Assembly (NCBI RefSeq): GCF_001428385.1
Contig: NZ_LMSK01000002.1
Span: forward strand, 340,704-404,703
DNA length: 64,000 bases
Direction of reading: 5' to 3'
Origin: Rhodanobacter sp. Soil772
GTDB taxonomy: Bacteria > Pseudomonadota > Gammaproteobacteria > Xanthomonadales > Rhodanobacteraceae
A program made the position numbers and the translations under genes. The notes beneath the pieces are model-generated. The model was not told the DNA's origin. It worked only from the letters and a program-made list of their open reading frames with translations, and did no database searches. Each line of letters starts with the position of its first letter. The stretch's first letter is position 1. Positions 25,814-35,174 of the stretch are shown one piece after another.

Positions 25814-27736
25814 CTACGCGACTGGTGTCGGCTTGTGCGACTTGCCGAGCTTGATGTGGCGGCCCGTGTGACGCGCCTCGCGCAGACGCCGCGCATGCGC
25901 GGTCAGGATGTCGCCGCGGGTGATGATGCCCACCAGCTTGTGCGGGTCGTCCTTGCTCACCACCACCAGCCGGCCCACGCTCTCGGCCACCATGTGGTCG
26001 GCCGCTTCGCGCAGCGAGTGGCCTTCGTTGACCGCGATCGGCGGCCGTGTCACCAGTTCGCCCAGGGTCAGCGTGTAATGCCATTGCGGGTCGAGCAGAC
26101 TGCGCCGGGTCAGCACGCCCCGGACGCGGCCGTGTTCATCCACCACCGGAAAGCCCTGGTGATGCGAGTGCGACGATTCCTCGTTCAGCCAGCGGCGCAC
26201 CTCGGCCAGCGCCTGGCTGGTCTTGAGCGTGGCCACGTCGCGCGAGCAGGCGTCGCCCACGCTGACCAGCTCCAGGTAGTCGGCTGCATACTCCGACGGC
26301 ACGCGCACGCCGCGCCGCGCGATCTTCTCGGTCATGATGGTGTTGCGCATGAACAGCGCCGAGATCAGGTAGGCCGCAGTGCAACCCCCCAGCAGCGGTA
26401 ACAGGCTCGCCGGCTGGCGCGTGGTCTCGAAGGCGAACACCACGGCGGTCAGCAGCGCCCGCGAGGAGCCGGCGAAGATGGCGGCCATGCCCACCAGCGC
26501 GGCGATGCGCGGATCGACGCCGAAGCCGGGCATCACCTGGTTGATGCCGATGCCGATGACCGCGCCGAGCGAGCCGCCGATCATGAACAGGGGTGCCAGC
26601 GTGCCGCCCGAGGTGCCGCTACCCAAGGCGATCACCCACGAGATGAATTTCAACGTGCCGAAGGTGAGCAGCATGGTGAGGCCGAAGTGGCCCTGCACCA
26701 GGGCGTCGATGTTGTCGTAGCCCACGCCCAGGGTGCGCGGCTCGATCCAGCCCACGAAGCCGGCCACCAGCGCCCCGATGACGGGCCACCACATCCAGTG
26801 GATCGGCAGCTTCTCGAACAGGTCCTCGACGCCGTACACCGCCCGGGTGACGCCGATCGAGGCGAAGCCGACCAGGCCGCCGATCAGCACGAAGCTGGCC
26901 AGGGCCCAGCCTCCCGGCTGCTGCACCTCCGGCATCGGAAAGACCGGCGCCGCGCCGTAGGTGGCGTAGCGCACGCCGACCGCCGTCACCGTGGCCAGCG
27001 CCACCGGAATCAGCGAGCGCGGACGCAGCTCGAACAGCAGCAGCTCCACCGCCAGCACCAGCGAAGCCATCGGCGCGCCGAACACGGCCGCCATGCCGGC
27101 CGCCGCACCGGCCGCCAGCAGCACCTTGCGTTCGTTCGCGGTGACGCGCAGCAGCTGGCCGATCAGCGAACCCATGGCGCCGCCGGTGGAAATGATCGGG
27201 CCTTCGGCGCCGAACGGGCCACCGGTGCCGATCGCGAACGCCGAGGACACCGGCTTGAGCCAGGTGATGCGGGCGGGGATGTTGGATTCGTTGGTGAGGA
27301 TCTGTTCCATCGCCTCGGGGATGCCATGCCCCTGGATCGCGCGCGAGCCCCAGCGCGCCATGATCCCGGCGAGCAGGCCGCCGATGGCGGGAACCAGGAT
27401 GACCCAGGCGCCCAGGTGATTGTTTGCCGGCGACAGCACGAACGAGCCGCTGCGCGCATGGGGGCCGATCACGTCCGATACCTGGCCGTAAAAGCACAGG
27501 TCGGTGATCAGGTTGATCATCAGCATCAGCAGCTGGGCGACATAGGCCGCCGCCACACCCAGGATCACCGCCAGCACACTGATCAGCACGATCCGGTGGG
27601 TGACCAGGGTGGACTTGCGCGGCATGCGCGCCGCGTCCAGCGACAAACCCAGCGCGGGGGCGACCGGCAGGGCGTCAGTGCTACCGATCGTGCGCACGTC
27701 GGCGTGCCCGACGGGATCGTCAGTGGTTGGCGTCAT
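25814..27736 (-). CDS. ClC-type chloride channel/transporter with CBS domains
   Basis: A 640-residue inner-membrane ClC protein with a C-terminal CBS pair. The start MTPTTDDPVG is preferred over one at 27865. Membrane-part motifs are GHGIPEAMEQ (the Ser-containing GSGIP segment of E. coli ClC has His here), GGPFGAEGPIIS with the gating Glu, and SGGTLAPLFMIGG near the second anion-binding loop. The CBS domains cover about 495-615 (QGFPVVDEHGRVRGVLTRRS and VVSKDDPHKLVGIITRGDIL). GHGxP is common in the CBS-containing bacterial clade. Transported ion and coupling cannot be told from sequence. Confidence 0.9.
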   Translation of the reverse strand: MTPTTDDPVGHADVRTIGSTDALPVAPALGLSLDAARMPRKSTLVTHRIVLISVLAVILGVAAAYVAQLLMLMINLITDLCFYGQVSDVIGPHARSGSFVLSPANNHLGAWVILVPAIGGLLAGIMARWGSRAIQGHGIPEAMEQILTNESNIPARITWLKPVSSAFAIGTGGPFGAEGPIISTGGAMGSLIGQLLRVTANERKVLLAAGAAAGMAAVFGAPMASLVLAVELLLFELRPRSLIPVALATVTAVGVRYATYGAAPVFPMPEVQQPGGWALASFVLIGGLVGFASIGVTRAVYGVEDLFEKLPIHWMWWPVIGALVAGFVGWIEPRTLGVGYDNIDALVQGHFGLTMLLTFGTLKFISWVIALGSGTSGGTLAPLFMIGGSLGAVIGIGINQVMPGFGVDPRIAALVGMAAIFAGSSRALLTAVVFAFETTRQPASLLPLLGGCTAAYLISALFMRNTIMTEKIARRGVRVPSEYAADYLELVSVGDACSRDVATLKTSQALAEVRRWLNEESSHSHHQGFPVVDEHGRVRGVLTRRSLLDPQWHYTLTLGELVTRPPIAVNEGHSLREAADHMVAESVGRLVVVSKDDPHKLVGIITRGDILTAHARRLREARHTGRHIKLGKSHKPTPVA

Positions 27737-27764
27737 CGAGGTTTCGCAACGAAGGAAAGCGGAA

Positions 27765-27770
27765 ATTTTA
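27765..27770 (-). promoter_or_regulatory. Possible -10 of the ClC gene
   Basis: On the minus strand TAAAAT lies 29 bases before the ATG at 27736. A poly-T tract upstream of it could act as an UP-like element. No clear -35 is seen. Confidence 0.35.
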
Positions 27771-27910
27771 CGCTGCTGCAGTGCGAAAAAAAAGGAAGAA
27801 GATCGCGCAACGACACGCAATTTCCTGCGATTTCGCGCATTTCCAGCGAACGTGGGCAACCCCATCGTCTAGCCGCCAGCGCGCGGCCAGACCCGGTACC
27901 GCCCACACGA

Positions 27911-27936
27911 AAATGCCCGCCGGAGGGCGGGCATTT
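27911..27936 (-). terminator. Rho-independent terminator after the rplM-rpsI-tRNA-Gln genes
   Basis: AAATGCCCGCC (27911-27921), GGAG loop, GGCGGGCATTT (27926-27936): a perfect 11 bp stem. Read on the minus strand it ends in ATTTTCG. It lies about 45 bases after the tRNA-Gln 3' end. Confidence 0.85.
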
Positions 27937-27979
27937 GGCCGGGTCGTCACGCATCGCTGCGTGCGTCGGCATCTGGATT

Positions 27980-28054
27980 TGGCAGCCCCGGATGGATTCG
28001 AACCACCGAATGCCTGAGTCAGAGTCAGGTGCCTTACCGCTTGGCGACGGGGCT
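27980..28054 (-). tRNA. tRNA-Gln (anticodon CTG)
   Basis: 75 nt including an encoded CCA. The acceptor stem AGCCCCG pairs with CGGGGCT. The D-arm text is GCCAAGCGGTAAGGC. The anticodon arm CCTGA-CTCTGAC-TCAGG places CTG at 34-36. The T-loop is TTCGAAT within GGTGG/CCATC, and the discriminator is G. It follows rpsI by 12 bases on the same strand and probably shares its transcript. Confidence 0.95.
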
Positions 28055-28066
28055 AGGGTGCTTAGT

Positions 28067-28459
28067 TTAGCGCTTGGAGAACTGGGTGGCGCGACGAGCC
28101 TTGTGCAGACCGACCTTCTTGCGCTCGACCTCGCGGGCATCGCGGGTCACGAAACCGGCCTTGCGCAGCGGCGACTTCAAGCTCTCGTCGTACTCGATCA
28201 GCGCGCGGGCGATGCCCAGGCGGATCGCGCCGGCCTGACCGGTGATGCCGCCACCGGCAACCGTCACCTTGATGTCGAACTTGCCGGTGTTCTCGGTCAG
28301 CTCGAGCGGCTGGCGCACGATCATGCACGAGGTCTCGCGGCCGAAAAATGCCTCGAGCGACTTGCCGTTGACCACGATTTCGCCCTTGCCCTTGCGCAGG
28401 AACACGCGGGCGGCGGAGGTCTTGCGGCGGCCGGTGCCGTAATTCTGCTGGATTGCCAT
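28067..28459 (-). CDS. rpsI: 30S ribosomal protein S9
   Basis: A 130-residue S9 protein. The start [20 protein letters not shown] is canonical. [33 protein letters not shown] and the basic C-terminus ending FSKR, which reaches the ribosomal P site, are present. It lies 10 bp after rplM, the standard L13-S9 operon. Confidence 0.98.
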   Translation of the reverse strand: MAIQQNYGTGRRKTSAARVFLRKGKGEIVVNGKSLEAFFGRETSCMIVRQPLELTENTGKFDIKVTVAGGGITGQAGAIRLGIARALIEYDESLKSPLRKAGFVTRDAREVERKKVGLHKARRATQFSKR

Positions 28460-28469
28460 GGTCATTTCC

Positions 28470-28898
28470 TTAGATCTCCAGCGCCTGCGGCTGCTGTGCG
28501 GTATGCGGATGCTCGGCACCGCCGTAGACCTTGAGCTTGCGATACATCTCGCGGCCCAGCGGGTTCTTCGGCAGCATGCCCTTGACGGCGATCTCGATCA
28601 CGCGCTCCGGGTAGGTCGCCAGCAGGTCCTTCAGACTGGTGGTCTTCAGGTTGCCGACGTAGCCGGTGAAGCGGTGGTACTTCTTGTCGTCCAGCTTGGC
28701 ACCGGTGACGTGCACCTTCTGCGCGTTGATCACCACGATATAATCGCCGGTGTCGCAGTGCGGGGTGTATTCCGGCTTGTGCTTGCCGCGCAGACGACGG
28801 GCGATTTCGGTCGACAGGCGACCGAGCGTCTTGTTCGTGGCATCGACCACAAACCAGTCGCGCTTGACGTTGTCGGCATTGGCGCTAAACGTTTTCAT
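28470..28898 (-). CDS. rplM: 50S ribosomal protein L13
   Basis: A 142-residue L13 protein starting [20 protein letters not shown], with [29 protein letters not shown], the [20 protein letters not shown] segment and the [11 protein letters not shown] motif. First gene of the rplM-rpsI operon, which is read in the minus direction from the 28899-29043 intergenic region. Confidence 0.98.
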   Translation of the reverse strand: MKTFSANADNVKRDWFVVDATNKTLGRLSTEIARRLRGKHKPEYTPHCDTGDYIVVINAQKVHVTGAKLDDKKYHRFTGYVGNLKTTSLKDLLATYPERVIEIAVKGMLPKNPLGREMYRKLKVYGGAEHPHTAQQPQALEI

Positions 28899-28975
28899 TT
28901 CAGAATACCTGTCTGCCGCCGTGAGGCGGTACGCATGATTCGAGAAAGCATGCTTCGGTGGAACAAAGGCGCGAG

Positions 28976-28981
28976 ATGATA
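28976..28981 (-). promoter_or_regulatory. Probable -10 of the rplM-rpsI operon
   Basis: Minus-strand TATCAT lies about 78 bases upstream of the rplM ATG, leaving a leader long enough for L13-type autoregulation as in E. coli. Assignment is by resemblance only. Confidence 0.4.
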
Positions 28982-29043
28982 GCGGAGCCGTCATCCACGG
29001 CGCAAGCCCACCGACCGGCGAGCTGTGAGCTGGCAATGATAGC

Positions 29044-30279
29044 ATGACCACCATGCTGCTTGAAAAGTCCCCCCCGCACGCGCACGCGGGCCGCATCGCC
29101 GCGCTGGCCGACCAATGCGTGCAGTGCGGGCTGTGCCTGCCGGTCTGTCCCACCTATGCGCTGGACCGCAACGAAGCGGAATCGCCGCGCGGGCGCATCG
29201 CGATCGCCTCCGCGCTGGCCCGCGGGCTGGCCGACCCCACCGCCGAGCTGCGTGCACACCTGGACCACTGCCTGGGCTGCCTGAACTGCGAAACGGTGTG
29301 CCCGGCGCAGGTGCAGTACGGCGAACTGCTGATGGAAACCCGCGCCTTGCTGGGGCCGTCGCCGCAGCGACCGCGATGGCTGCTGGAACTCGTCAAACGG
29401 CCAGCGCTGCTGCGCTTCCTTCGCCGGCTGGGCGGCTGGCTCGCGCTGTCGCGCTGGAAAGGCCCGCTGGCACGGCGCCTGCCTGCCGCTTCCCCGTGGC
29501 GCGCCGCCCTGCTCAACCTGCCGTCCACGCTCCCGGCTGCCCGCGTCCGGACTCGTCATGCAGTTCGTGGACAACCCCACCTGGCACTGTTCCCCGGCTG
29601 CGTGGCCAGCATCGACGACGCCGAGGCGCAGCAGGCGGCGATCACCCTGCTGCAGGCGGCAGGTTTCGCGGTCAGCGTGCTGCCCGCGTTCTGCTGCGGC
29701 GCGATGGACCTGCACGGCGGCGCCGTGGAAACCGCCGAACATGCCGCGCAGCGCGTGCGTCAGGCCTGGGACGCCAGCGGCGCCAGCCAGCTGGTTGCGG
29801 TGACGCCCGGCTGCATTGGCACGCTGCGCCGCGCCTTGCCGGGGGTGAACGTGCTCGATCCGCTGGAACTGCTGGCGGCTCACGCCGAGGTGCTGCACTT
29901 CCGCCCGCTGGCACGACGGGTGGCTTTGCATCTGCCGTGCACCCAGGTCAACGTGGCACGCAGCGACGACGCCTTGTTGAAGTTATTGCGCCAGGTGTCC
30001 GGACTCGAGGTGCTGCCGTTGCCACGGCTACCGCATTGCTGCGGCGCGGCCGGCAGCCACCTGCTGGAATTCCCCGCGCGCGCCGCGCAACTGCGCGACG
30101 ATACGCTGCGGCAAGCCGCCACCCTGGATCCGCAGCTGCTGTTGTCGTCCAATATCGGCTGTCGTTTGCACTTGGCCGCCGGCATCGACGCGCAGGGCCT
30201 GCCCTGGCCGACCCGACACCCGCTGACCTTGCTGGCCCAACAACTCGAACAGCCCCCTTCGAATCAGGAAAGCCCATGA
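29044..30279 (+). CDS. GlcF-like (Fe-S)-binding oxidoreductase subunit
   Basis: A 411-residue protein like glycolate oxidase Fe-S subunit GlcF. The N-terminal half has two 4Fe-4S motifs, [14 protein letters not shown] and [14 protein letters not shown]. The C-terminal half has two CCG domains, [11 protein letters not shown] and [12 protein letters not shown]. No glcD/glcE flavoprotein genes are beside it, so the substrate is unknown; GlcF-like proteins work with FAD-linked 2-hydroxyacid dehydrogenases. The stop overlaps the coq7 ATG, so the pair is co-translated, hinting at a link to the quinone pool. Confidence 0.82.
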   Translation: MTTMLLEKSPPHAHAGRIAALADQCVQCGLCLPVCPTYALDRNEAESPRGRIAIASALARGLADPTAELRAHLDHCLGCLNCETVCPAQVQYGELLMETRALLGPSPQRPRWLLELVKRPALLRFLRRLGGWLALSRWKGPLARRLPAASPWRAALLNLPSTLPAARVRTRHAVRGQPHLALFPGCVASIDDAEAQQAAITLLQAAGFAVSVLPAFCCGAMDLHGGAVETAEHAAQRVRQAWDASGASQLVAVTPGCIGTLRRALPGVNVLDPLELLAAHAEVLHFRPLARRVALHLPCTQVNVARSDDALLKLLRQVSGLEVLPLPRLPHCCGAAGSHLLEFPARAAQLRDDTLRQAATLDPQLLLSSNIGCRLHLAAGIDAQGLPWPTRHPLTLLAQQLEQPPSNQESP

Positions 30280-30917
30280 CCGTGCGCACGCTGAGCCCCC
30301 TCGACCGCCTGCTGGCCGGCTGCGAACGCGCGCTGGAGGCGATCGCCGGTTCGCCGCAGGCGCATCGGCCCTCACCCGCCGTCGGCATCGCCGAGACGGA
30401 TCTGGACGACGCCGAGCGCCGCCACGCCGCCGGACTGATGCGGATCAACCACACCGGCGAGGTCTGCGCGCAGGCACTGTACTTCGGCCAGGCCGCGCTG
30501 GCGCGCAACGCCGACAACCGCCAGCACTTGCTGCACGCCGCGGTCGAGGAGACCGACCACCTGGCCTGGTGCGCCGAACGCCTGCAGCAGCTGGATAGCC
30601 GCCCGAGCCTGCTCAATCCGCTGTGGTACGCCGGCAGCTACGCGATCGGCGCGGCCGCCGCGCTGGCCGGCGATCCGCTCAGCCTCGGCTTCGTGGTCGA
30701 GACCGAACGCCAAGTGGAAGCCCACCTCGCCGAGCACCTGGAAAAGCTGCCGGCGCAGGACCAGCGCTCGCGCGCCGTGCTGACCCAGATGCAGTCGGAC
30801 GAGATCCGCCACGCGCAGGCCGCGCAGCAACGCGGCGGCATCGAATTGCCGTTCCCGCTGCCGCAGCTGATGCACGCCAGCTCGATGCTGATGAAGACGG
30901 TGGCCTATCGCTGGTGA
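30276..30917 (+). CDS. coq7: Demethoxyubiquinone hydroxylase Coq7
   Basis: A di-iron monooxygenase that hydroxylates demethoxyubiquinone in ubiquinone synthesis, at the inner membrane. The 213 residues hold the ferritin-like metal ligands: Glu in [17 protein letters not shown], EExxH-type [10 protein letters not shown], Glu in [13 protein letters not shown], and QSDEIRHA near the end. It is the Coq7 form and not the UbiF flavoprotein. It overlaps the upstream Fe-S gene and ends at a heptamer-repeat hairpin. Confidence 0.94.
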   Translation: MTVRTLSPLDRLLAGCERALEAIAGSPQAHRPSPAVGIAETDLDDAERRHAAGLMRINHTGEVCAQALYFGQAALARNADNRQHLLHAAVEETDHLAWCAERLQQLDSRPSLLNPLWYAGSYAIGAAAALAGDPLSLGFVVETERQVEAHLAEHLEKLPAQDQRSRAVLTQMQSDEIRHAQAAQQRGGIELPFPLPQLMHASSMLMKTVAYRW

Positions 30918-30934
30918 GCTGCGCTCACCAGCGA

Positions 30935-31028
30935 CGGGATTCGGGATTGGGGATTCGGGATTCGAGAGAAGCCGATACGCCGCAACGTCGCGGCTTTTTC
31001 GAATCCCGAATCCCGTCATCCCGAATCC
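30935..31028. repeat. Heptamer repeat cluster with perfect 16 bp inverted pair
   Basis: GGGATTCGGGATTCGA (30950-30965) is perfectly inverted as TCGAATCCCGAATCCC (30999-31014), with further GGGATTC-type copies outside on both sides. Enclosed is AAGCCG...CGGCTTTTT (about 30969-30999), which looks like a terminator for coq7. The block separates convergent coq7 and speD. Confidence 0.8.
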
Positions 31029-31031
31029 CGG

Positions 31032-31817
31032 CTACATCAGGTTGCGGCCGTGGAACAGTTCCTCGATCTCGCGGCGCAGCAGCGACTCGATGCGCTGGCG
31101 CTCCTTGAACGAGAGGTCGTCGGCATGCGACTCGAACAGGTAGGTGTCGAGGTCGAAGTCCTTGATGTGCATCTTCGTGTGGAACATGTTTTCCTGGTAC
31201 ACGTTGACGTCGAACATCTCGTACTTCTGGCGGATGTGCTTGGCCAGGTAGTCCTGCACCGAATTGATCTTGTGGTCGATGAAGTGCTTCTTGCCCTTCA
31301 CGTCGCGGGTGAAGCCGCGCACGCGGTAGTCGCACACCACGATATCCGACTCGAAGCTGTCGATCAGGTAGTTCAACGCCTTCAGCGGCGAGATCACGCC
31401 GCAGGTGGCCACGTCGATGTCCGCACGGAAGGTGGCGATGCCGTTGTGCGGATGCGTTTCCGGATAGGTATGGACGGTGATGTGGCTCTTGTCCATGTGC
31501 GCGACCACCGCGCCGGCGATCGAATCGCGGCCGAGCTTCTCCACCACCGGCTCCTCGGAGATCAGCATGGTCACCGAGGCGCCCTGCGGGTCGTAGTCCT
31601 GGCGCGCGATGTTGAGGATGTTCGCGCCGATGATCTCGGCCACGTCGGTGAGGATCTGGGTCAGGCGGTCGGCGTCGTACTGCTCATCGATATACTCGAT
31701 GTAGCGCCGGCGCTGGTCCTCGGACACCGCGTAGCAGATGTCGTAGATGTTGAAGCTCAACGCCTTGGTCAGGTTGTTGAAACCCTGCAGGCGCAGACGG
31801 GGAAGTGGTTTGACCAC
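31032..31817 (-). CDS. speD: S-adenosylmethionine decarboxylase proenzyme
   Basis: Makes decarboxylated SAM, the aminopropyl donor for spermidine. The proenzyme cleaves itself at a Ser to create a pyruvoyl cofactor; [11 protein letters not shown] near 110-120 is the cleavage and active-site region. It is the long (261-residue) proteobacterial form with [20 protein letters not shown] at the N-terminus. The start is GTG 31817 ([10 protein letters not shown]) with GGAGAG upstream. No speE is adjacent. The leader can fold (see 31870-31924). Confidence 0.94.
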   Translation of the reverse strand: MVKPLPRLRLQGFNNLTKALSFNIYDICYAVSEDQRRRYIEYIDEQYDADRLTQILTDVAEIIGANILNIARQDYDPQGASVTMLISEEPVVEKLGRDSIAGAVVAHMDKSHITVHTYPETHPHNGIATFRADIDVATCGVISPLKALNYLIDSFESDIVVCDYRVRGFTRDVKGKKHFIDHKINSVQDYLAKHIRQKYEMFDVNVYQENMFHTKMHIKDFDLDTYLFESHADDLSFKERQRIESLLRREIEELFHGRNLM

Positions 31818-31869
31818 GGGCGGCTCTCCATGACCGGGTGTTCGGCCAGCAGTAGAGGCGGGTTAGCGA

Positions 31870-31924
31870 CAAGGGTCCCCGCGGTATGGTGTGAAGCGCA
31901 GGCGCACAGCCTGCACGACCCTTG
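31870..31924 (-). promoter_or_regulatory. Structured leader upstream of speD
   Basis: CAAGGGTC (31870-31877) pairs with GACCCTTG (31917-31924). Nested inside, GCAGGC (31898-31903) pairs with GCCTGC (31909-31914) around GCACA. The structure lies 53 bases ahead of the speD start on its strand. I do not recognise it as a known riboswitch class. Confidence 0.45.
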
Positions 31925-32105
31925 TGAACCGCATGTGGCAACCTTGCCGCATCCGGAAGACCGCGGAGTATGCGGCAAAAGGAAAAGAAATTGAACCTGC
32001 GGCAAGCGCTCAGGTTTGCCATAATGCCAAGCTTGCAAGGATGGTTCAGCGACGCGCATGGCGCGTGGCAACGACTGCCGCTGTAATGACAACCATCTGT
32101 AGGGG

Positions 32106-32807
32106 ATGATCGTGGCGCAACTCAAATACCAGCTCCAACAGGCTTTTGAACGCTCGCAGGCTCCGCTCGGCTTCGCACCCGACCCGGCCGCGATGGAACG
32201 TTTCCTGGCGCTGTGCCACCGCCGGCGCTACCCGGGCAAGACCGCGATCATCCGACCCGGCGACCCGGCCAACACCTTGTATTACGTGGTCGAGGGCTCG
32301 CTGGCGGTATGCACCGAAGACGAGCAGGGGCGCGAACTGATTCTTGCCTACATCAGCCGCGGCCAGTTCATCGGCGAGATGGGCCTGTTCGTGGAGCAGG
32401 CCCAGCGCGAGTCGATGGTGCGCACGCGCACCCCGTGCGAGATGGCCGAGGTCAGCTACGAGCGCCTGTTCCAGCTGATGGAAGGTCCGCTGCGCGAGGA
32501 ATGCCCGAAGATCCTGTTCGCGATCGGCTCGCAGCTGACCAACCGTCTGCTGCGCACCTCGCGCCAGGTCAGCCGGATGGCCTTCATGGACGTCACCAAC
32601 CGCATCTCGCGCACCCTGCTCGACCTGTGCCAGGAGCCGGATTCGATGACCCACCCGGACGGCACCCAGATCCGCATCTCGCGCCAGGAAGTGAGCCGCA
32701 TCGTCGGCTGCTCGCGCGAGATGGTCGGCCGCGTGCTCAAGCAGCTGGAGGAGCAGCGCATGATCGACGTCTCCGGCAAGACCATCGTGGTGCGCGGTAC
32801 GCGCTGA
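32106..32807 (+). CDS. clp: CRP/FNR family regulator Clp
   Basis: A 233-residue CRP-like activator. In Xanthomonas the orthologue Clp controls virulence and extracellular enzymes and is inhibited by c-di-GMP. The cyclic-nucleotide-binding fold runs about 25-130 (RRRYPGKTAIIRPGDPA, YYVVEGSLAV, GQFIGEMGLFVE). A long dimerisation helix and the winged HTH follow (ISRQEVSRIVGCSREMVGR). ATG 32106 directly follows an AGGGG tract; GTG 32112, six bases later, is better spaced and may be the true start. Ligand specificity (cAMP or c-di-GMP) cannot be settled by eye. Confidence 0.92.
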   Translation: MIVAQLKYQLQQAFERSQAPLGFAPDPAAMERFLALCHRRRYPGKTAIIRPGDPANTLYYVVEGSLAVCTEDEQGRELILAYISRGQFIGEMGLFVEQAQRESMVRTRTPCEMAEVSYERLFQLMEGPLREECPKILFAIGSQLTNRLLRTSRQVSRMAFMDVTNRISRTLLDLCQEPDSMTHPDGTQIRISRQEVSRIVGCSREMVGRVLKQLEEQRMIDVSGKTIVVRGTR

Positions 32808-32899
32808 TCCCGCGCGGGATTCACCCGTCGGCCATCTGAACCGGTTTTTTCACGAAGACCGGTCTAGGGTGGCTTCCGCCATCGTTTGCGAGACAACGC

Positions 32900-33643
32900 T
32901 TGGATTACGGACAGTTCTTCATCTTTGTCGGTGTCGGCTTGCTCGCCCAACTGGTCGATGGCGCGCTGGGCATGGCCTACGGGCTGGTCTCCAACTCGAT
33001 CCTGCTGGCGCTGGGCCTGCCGCCGGCGGTGGCCAGCGCCACCGTGCACACCGCCGAAGTGTTCACCACCGGCGTTTCCGGCGCAGCGCACGCCTGGTTC
33101 GGCAACGTGCGCTGGAAACTGTTCTGGCAACTGGCCATTCCCGGTGCGATCGGCGGCATCCTCGGCGCAACCTTCCTGGCCAGCGTGCCGGGCGAGGCGA
33201 TCCGTCCCTGGGTCAATGCCTACCTGCTGATCCTCGGCACGATGGTGCTGTTGCGCGCCTTCGGCAAGCGGCTGACCCGCCACCGGGTACAGCACAGCGG
33301 CGTGCTGGGCTTCTTCGCCGGCCTGCTCGACGCGATCGGCGGCGGCGGCTGGGGCCCGCTGGCCACCAGCACCCTGATCGCACGCGGCGGCGGTGTGCGC
33401 AGCACGATCGGCTCAGTCAACGCCGCCGAATTCGTGGTGACGGTCTGCACCTCCGCCACCCTGGTCTGGCATGTCGGCGTCGGCCACTGGCCGATCGTGC
33501 TCGGCCTGCTCACCGGCGGCGTGATCGCCGCGCCGTTCGCCGCCTGGCTGGTGCGCCACCTGCCCGAGCAGGCCGTGATGGCCGCGGTGGGCAGCCTGAT
33601 CGTGCTGATCAGCCTGGGTCAGCTGGTGCAGACGCTGCTGTAG
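32900..33643 (+). CDS. TSUP (TauE/SafE) family membrane permease
   Basis: A 247-residue membrane protein of the sulfite exporter TauE/SafE family, with about eight helices. The start is TTG 32900, giving MDYGQFFIFVGVGLLAQLVD. Two internal halves carry the family signatures AQLVDGALGMAYGLVSNSIL and GFFAGLLDAIGGGGWGPLAT. The substrate is unknown; sulfite or other sulfur anions are typical. No sulfur genes are adjacent. Confidence 0.87.
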   Translation: MDYGQFFIFVGVGLLAQLVDGALGMAYGLVSNSILLALGLPPAVASATVHTAEVFTTGVSGAAHAWFGNVRWKLFWQLAIPGAIGGILGATFLASVPGEAIRPWVNAYLLILGTMVLLRAFGKRLTRHRVQHSGVLGFFAGLLDAIGGGGWGPLATSTLIARGGGVRSTIGSVNAAEFVVTVCTSATLVWHVGVGHWPIVLGLLTGGVIAAPFAAWLVRHLPEQAVMAAVGSLIVLISLGQLVQTLL

Positions 33644-33665
33644 ACACCTCTGTTTTCGATTGCGC

Positions 33666-34358
33666 TCAGAACCACTCGACGCGAGTGACTGCGCGGCCCA
33701 GCGCCTTCTCGACCTTCTTGCACAGCGTGGGCGTGCCGTTGACCAGCACCGCCTCGGCGGCCAGCTTCAGCATCGCCGCGTCATACATCGAATCGCCGTA
33801 CGCCACCTGCCACGCGCTGAGTCCATGCCGGGCCAGCGACTGCACCTTGCGCCGGCCCACGTTGTGCCACCGCGGCCGCATGCCGAGCCAGCCGGGGCGC
33901 AACTGCGAGGCCAGCACCTCCAGGTGGGTCAGCCCCAGTTGCTGCAGGATCCCGCTGACCAGGGTGTGCTCGCAGCCGGTCACCACGATCACCCGGTCGC
34001 CCTGCGCCTGGTGCCGACGCAACGCGTGCAGGCCGTCGCGGCAGAACTGCTTCGGCCGCCGCGCCAGGGTGGCGGCGAATGCGTTCGCGGCAACCTGGTA
34101 ACCCTGCTCGCCCAGCCCCAGCAGCGCGATGCGCACCAGCAGGCGCATCGGCAGGCGGCGCGAGACTGGCAGCAGCAACAGCAGCAGCGGCGTGCTCAGC
34201 AGGGCCAGCAGGCAGCGCCACCACGAGCGGCGGTAGCGCTCGCGCATGAACAGGTAGAACGAATCGCCGCGGATCAGTACGCCGTCGAAATCGAACAGCA
34301 CCACGCGCGGCAATGCCGCGTCCGCGCCCGCTGGCGCCACCGCTTCGCGTTCCGGCAT
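33666..34358 (-). CDS. HAD-superfamily hydrolase (PSP-like)
   Basis: A 230-residue HAD phosphatase of the phosphoserine-phosphatase-like subfamily. Motif I is VVLFDFDGVLI (residues about 19-29), motif II is VIVVTGC, and motif III/IV is VAYGDSMYDAAML. A hydrophobic segment (LLALLSTPLLLLLLP) in the cap suggests membrane contact. The start is ATG 34358; GTG 34367 overlapping the trpC stop is an alternative. It is probably in the trp transcript, but the substrate is unknown. Confidence 0.82.
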   Translation of the reverse strand: MPEREAVAPAGADAALPRVVLFDFDGVLIRGDSFYLFMRERYRRSWWRCLLALLSTPLLLLLLPVSRRLPMRLLVRIALLGLGEQGYQVAANAFAATLARRPKQFCRDGLHALRRHQAQGDRVIVVTGCEHTLVSGILQQLGLTHLEVLASQLRPGWLGMRPRWHNVGRRKVQSLARHGLSAWQVAYGDSMYDAAMLKLAAEAVLVNGTPTLCKKVEKALGRAVTRVEWF

Positions 34359-34363
34359 CACCG

Positions 34364-35158
34364 TCACGGGATCGAGAACAACCGTCGCAACTCGGTGCCC
34401 GGGTCCTCGGCGCGCATGAACGCCTCGCCGACCAGGAACGCCTGGATGCCGCCCGCGCGCAGGCGCGCCACGTCTTCCGGCGTATGGATGCCGGATTCGG
34501 CCACCAGAATGCGGTCGTACTCGATCAACCCCTGCAGCGTCAGCGAGGTCTCCAGCGAGGTCTCGAAGTTGCGCAGGTTGCGGTTGTTCACGCCGATCAG
34601 CGGCACCGGCAGCGCCATCGCGCGCTCCAGTTCCTCCTCGTCGTGCACCTCGCACAGCACGTCCAGGTCGAGCTCCGCCGCCAGCAGCGACAGCTGCAGC
34701 AGCACGTCGTCGTCCAGCGCCGAGACGATCAGCAGCACGCAGTCGGCGCCGATCGCGCGCGCCTCGTACACCTGGTACGCGTCGATGATGAAGTCCTTGC
34801 GCAGCACCGGCAGCGAGCACGCTTCGCGCGCCTGCTGCAGGAACGCCTCGCTGCCCTGGAAGAAGTCGCTGTCGGTCAGTACCGACAGGCAGGCCGCGCC
34901 GGCGGCCGCGTAGCTCTTCGCGATCGCGGCCGGGTCGAAATTCGTGCGGATCAGCCCCTTGCTCGGGCTGGCCTTCTTCACCTCGGCGATCACCGCCGGC
35001 AGGCCGGCGTCGATCTTCGCCTCGATCGCCGCAGCGAAACCGCGGGTGCCGGGCAGGTCCGCGATGCGCGCGATCAGCTCGGCTTCCGGCAGCCGGGCCC
35101 GGCGTTCGGCGACCTCTTCCGCCTTGCGGGCAAGAATGCGATTGAGGATGTCAGTCAT
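34364..35158 (-). CDS. trpC: Indole-3-glycerol phosphate synthase
   Basis: Closes the indole ring in tryptophan synthesis (CdRP to indole-3-glycerol phosphate). The 264-residue TIM barrel has [15 protein letters not shown] with the catalytic Lys, [47 protein letters not shown] and the phosphate-binding [16 protein letters not shown] and FLVGEAFM. It is monofunctional, with no fused TrpF. It follows trpD, with an 88 bp gap that contains a REP-like palindrome. Confidence 0.97.
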   Translation of the reverse strand: MTDILNRILARKAEEVAERRARLPEAELIARIADLPGTRGFAAAIEAKIDAGLPAVIAEVKKASPSKGLIRTNFDPAAIAKSYAAAGAACLSVLTDSDFFQGSEAFLQQAREACSLPVLRKDFIIDAYQVYEARAIGADCVLLIVSALDDDVLLQLSLLAAELDLDVLCEVHDEEELERAMALPVPLIGVNNRNLRNFETSLETSLTLQGLIEYDRILVAESGIHTPEDVARLRAGGIQAFLVGEAFMRAEDPGTELRRLFSIP

Positions 35159-35174
35159 GGCATCTCACTGGTGG

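Noticed and set aside
25814-27736. Fluoride-type ClC
   Set aside because: The protein has the CBS pair, GAEGP gating Glu and GHGIP of the larger CBS clade; CLC-F proteins are shorter and lack CBS domains.
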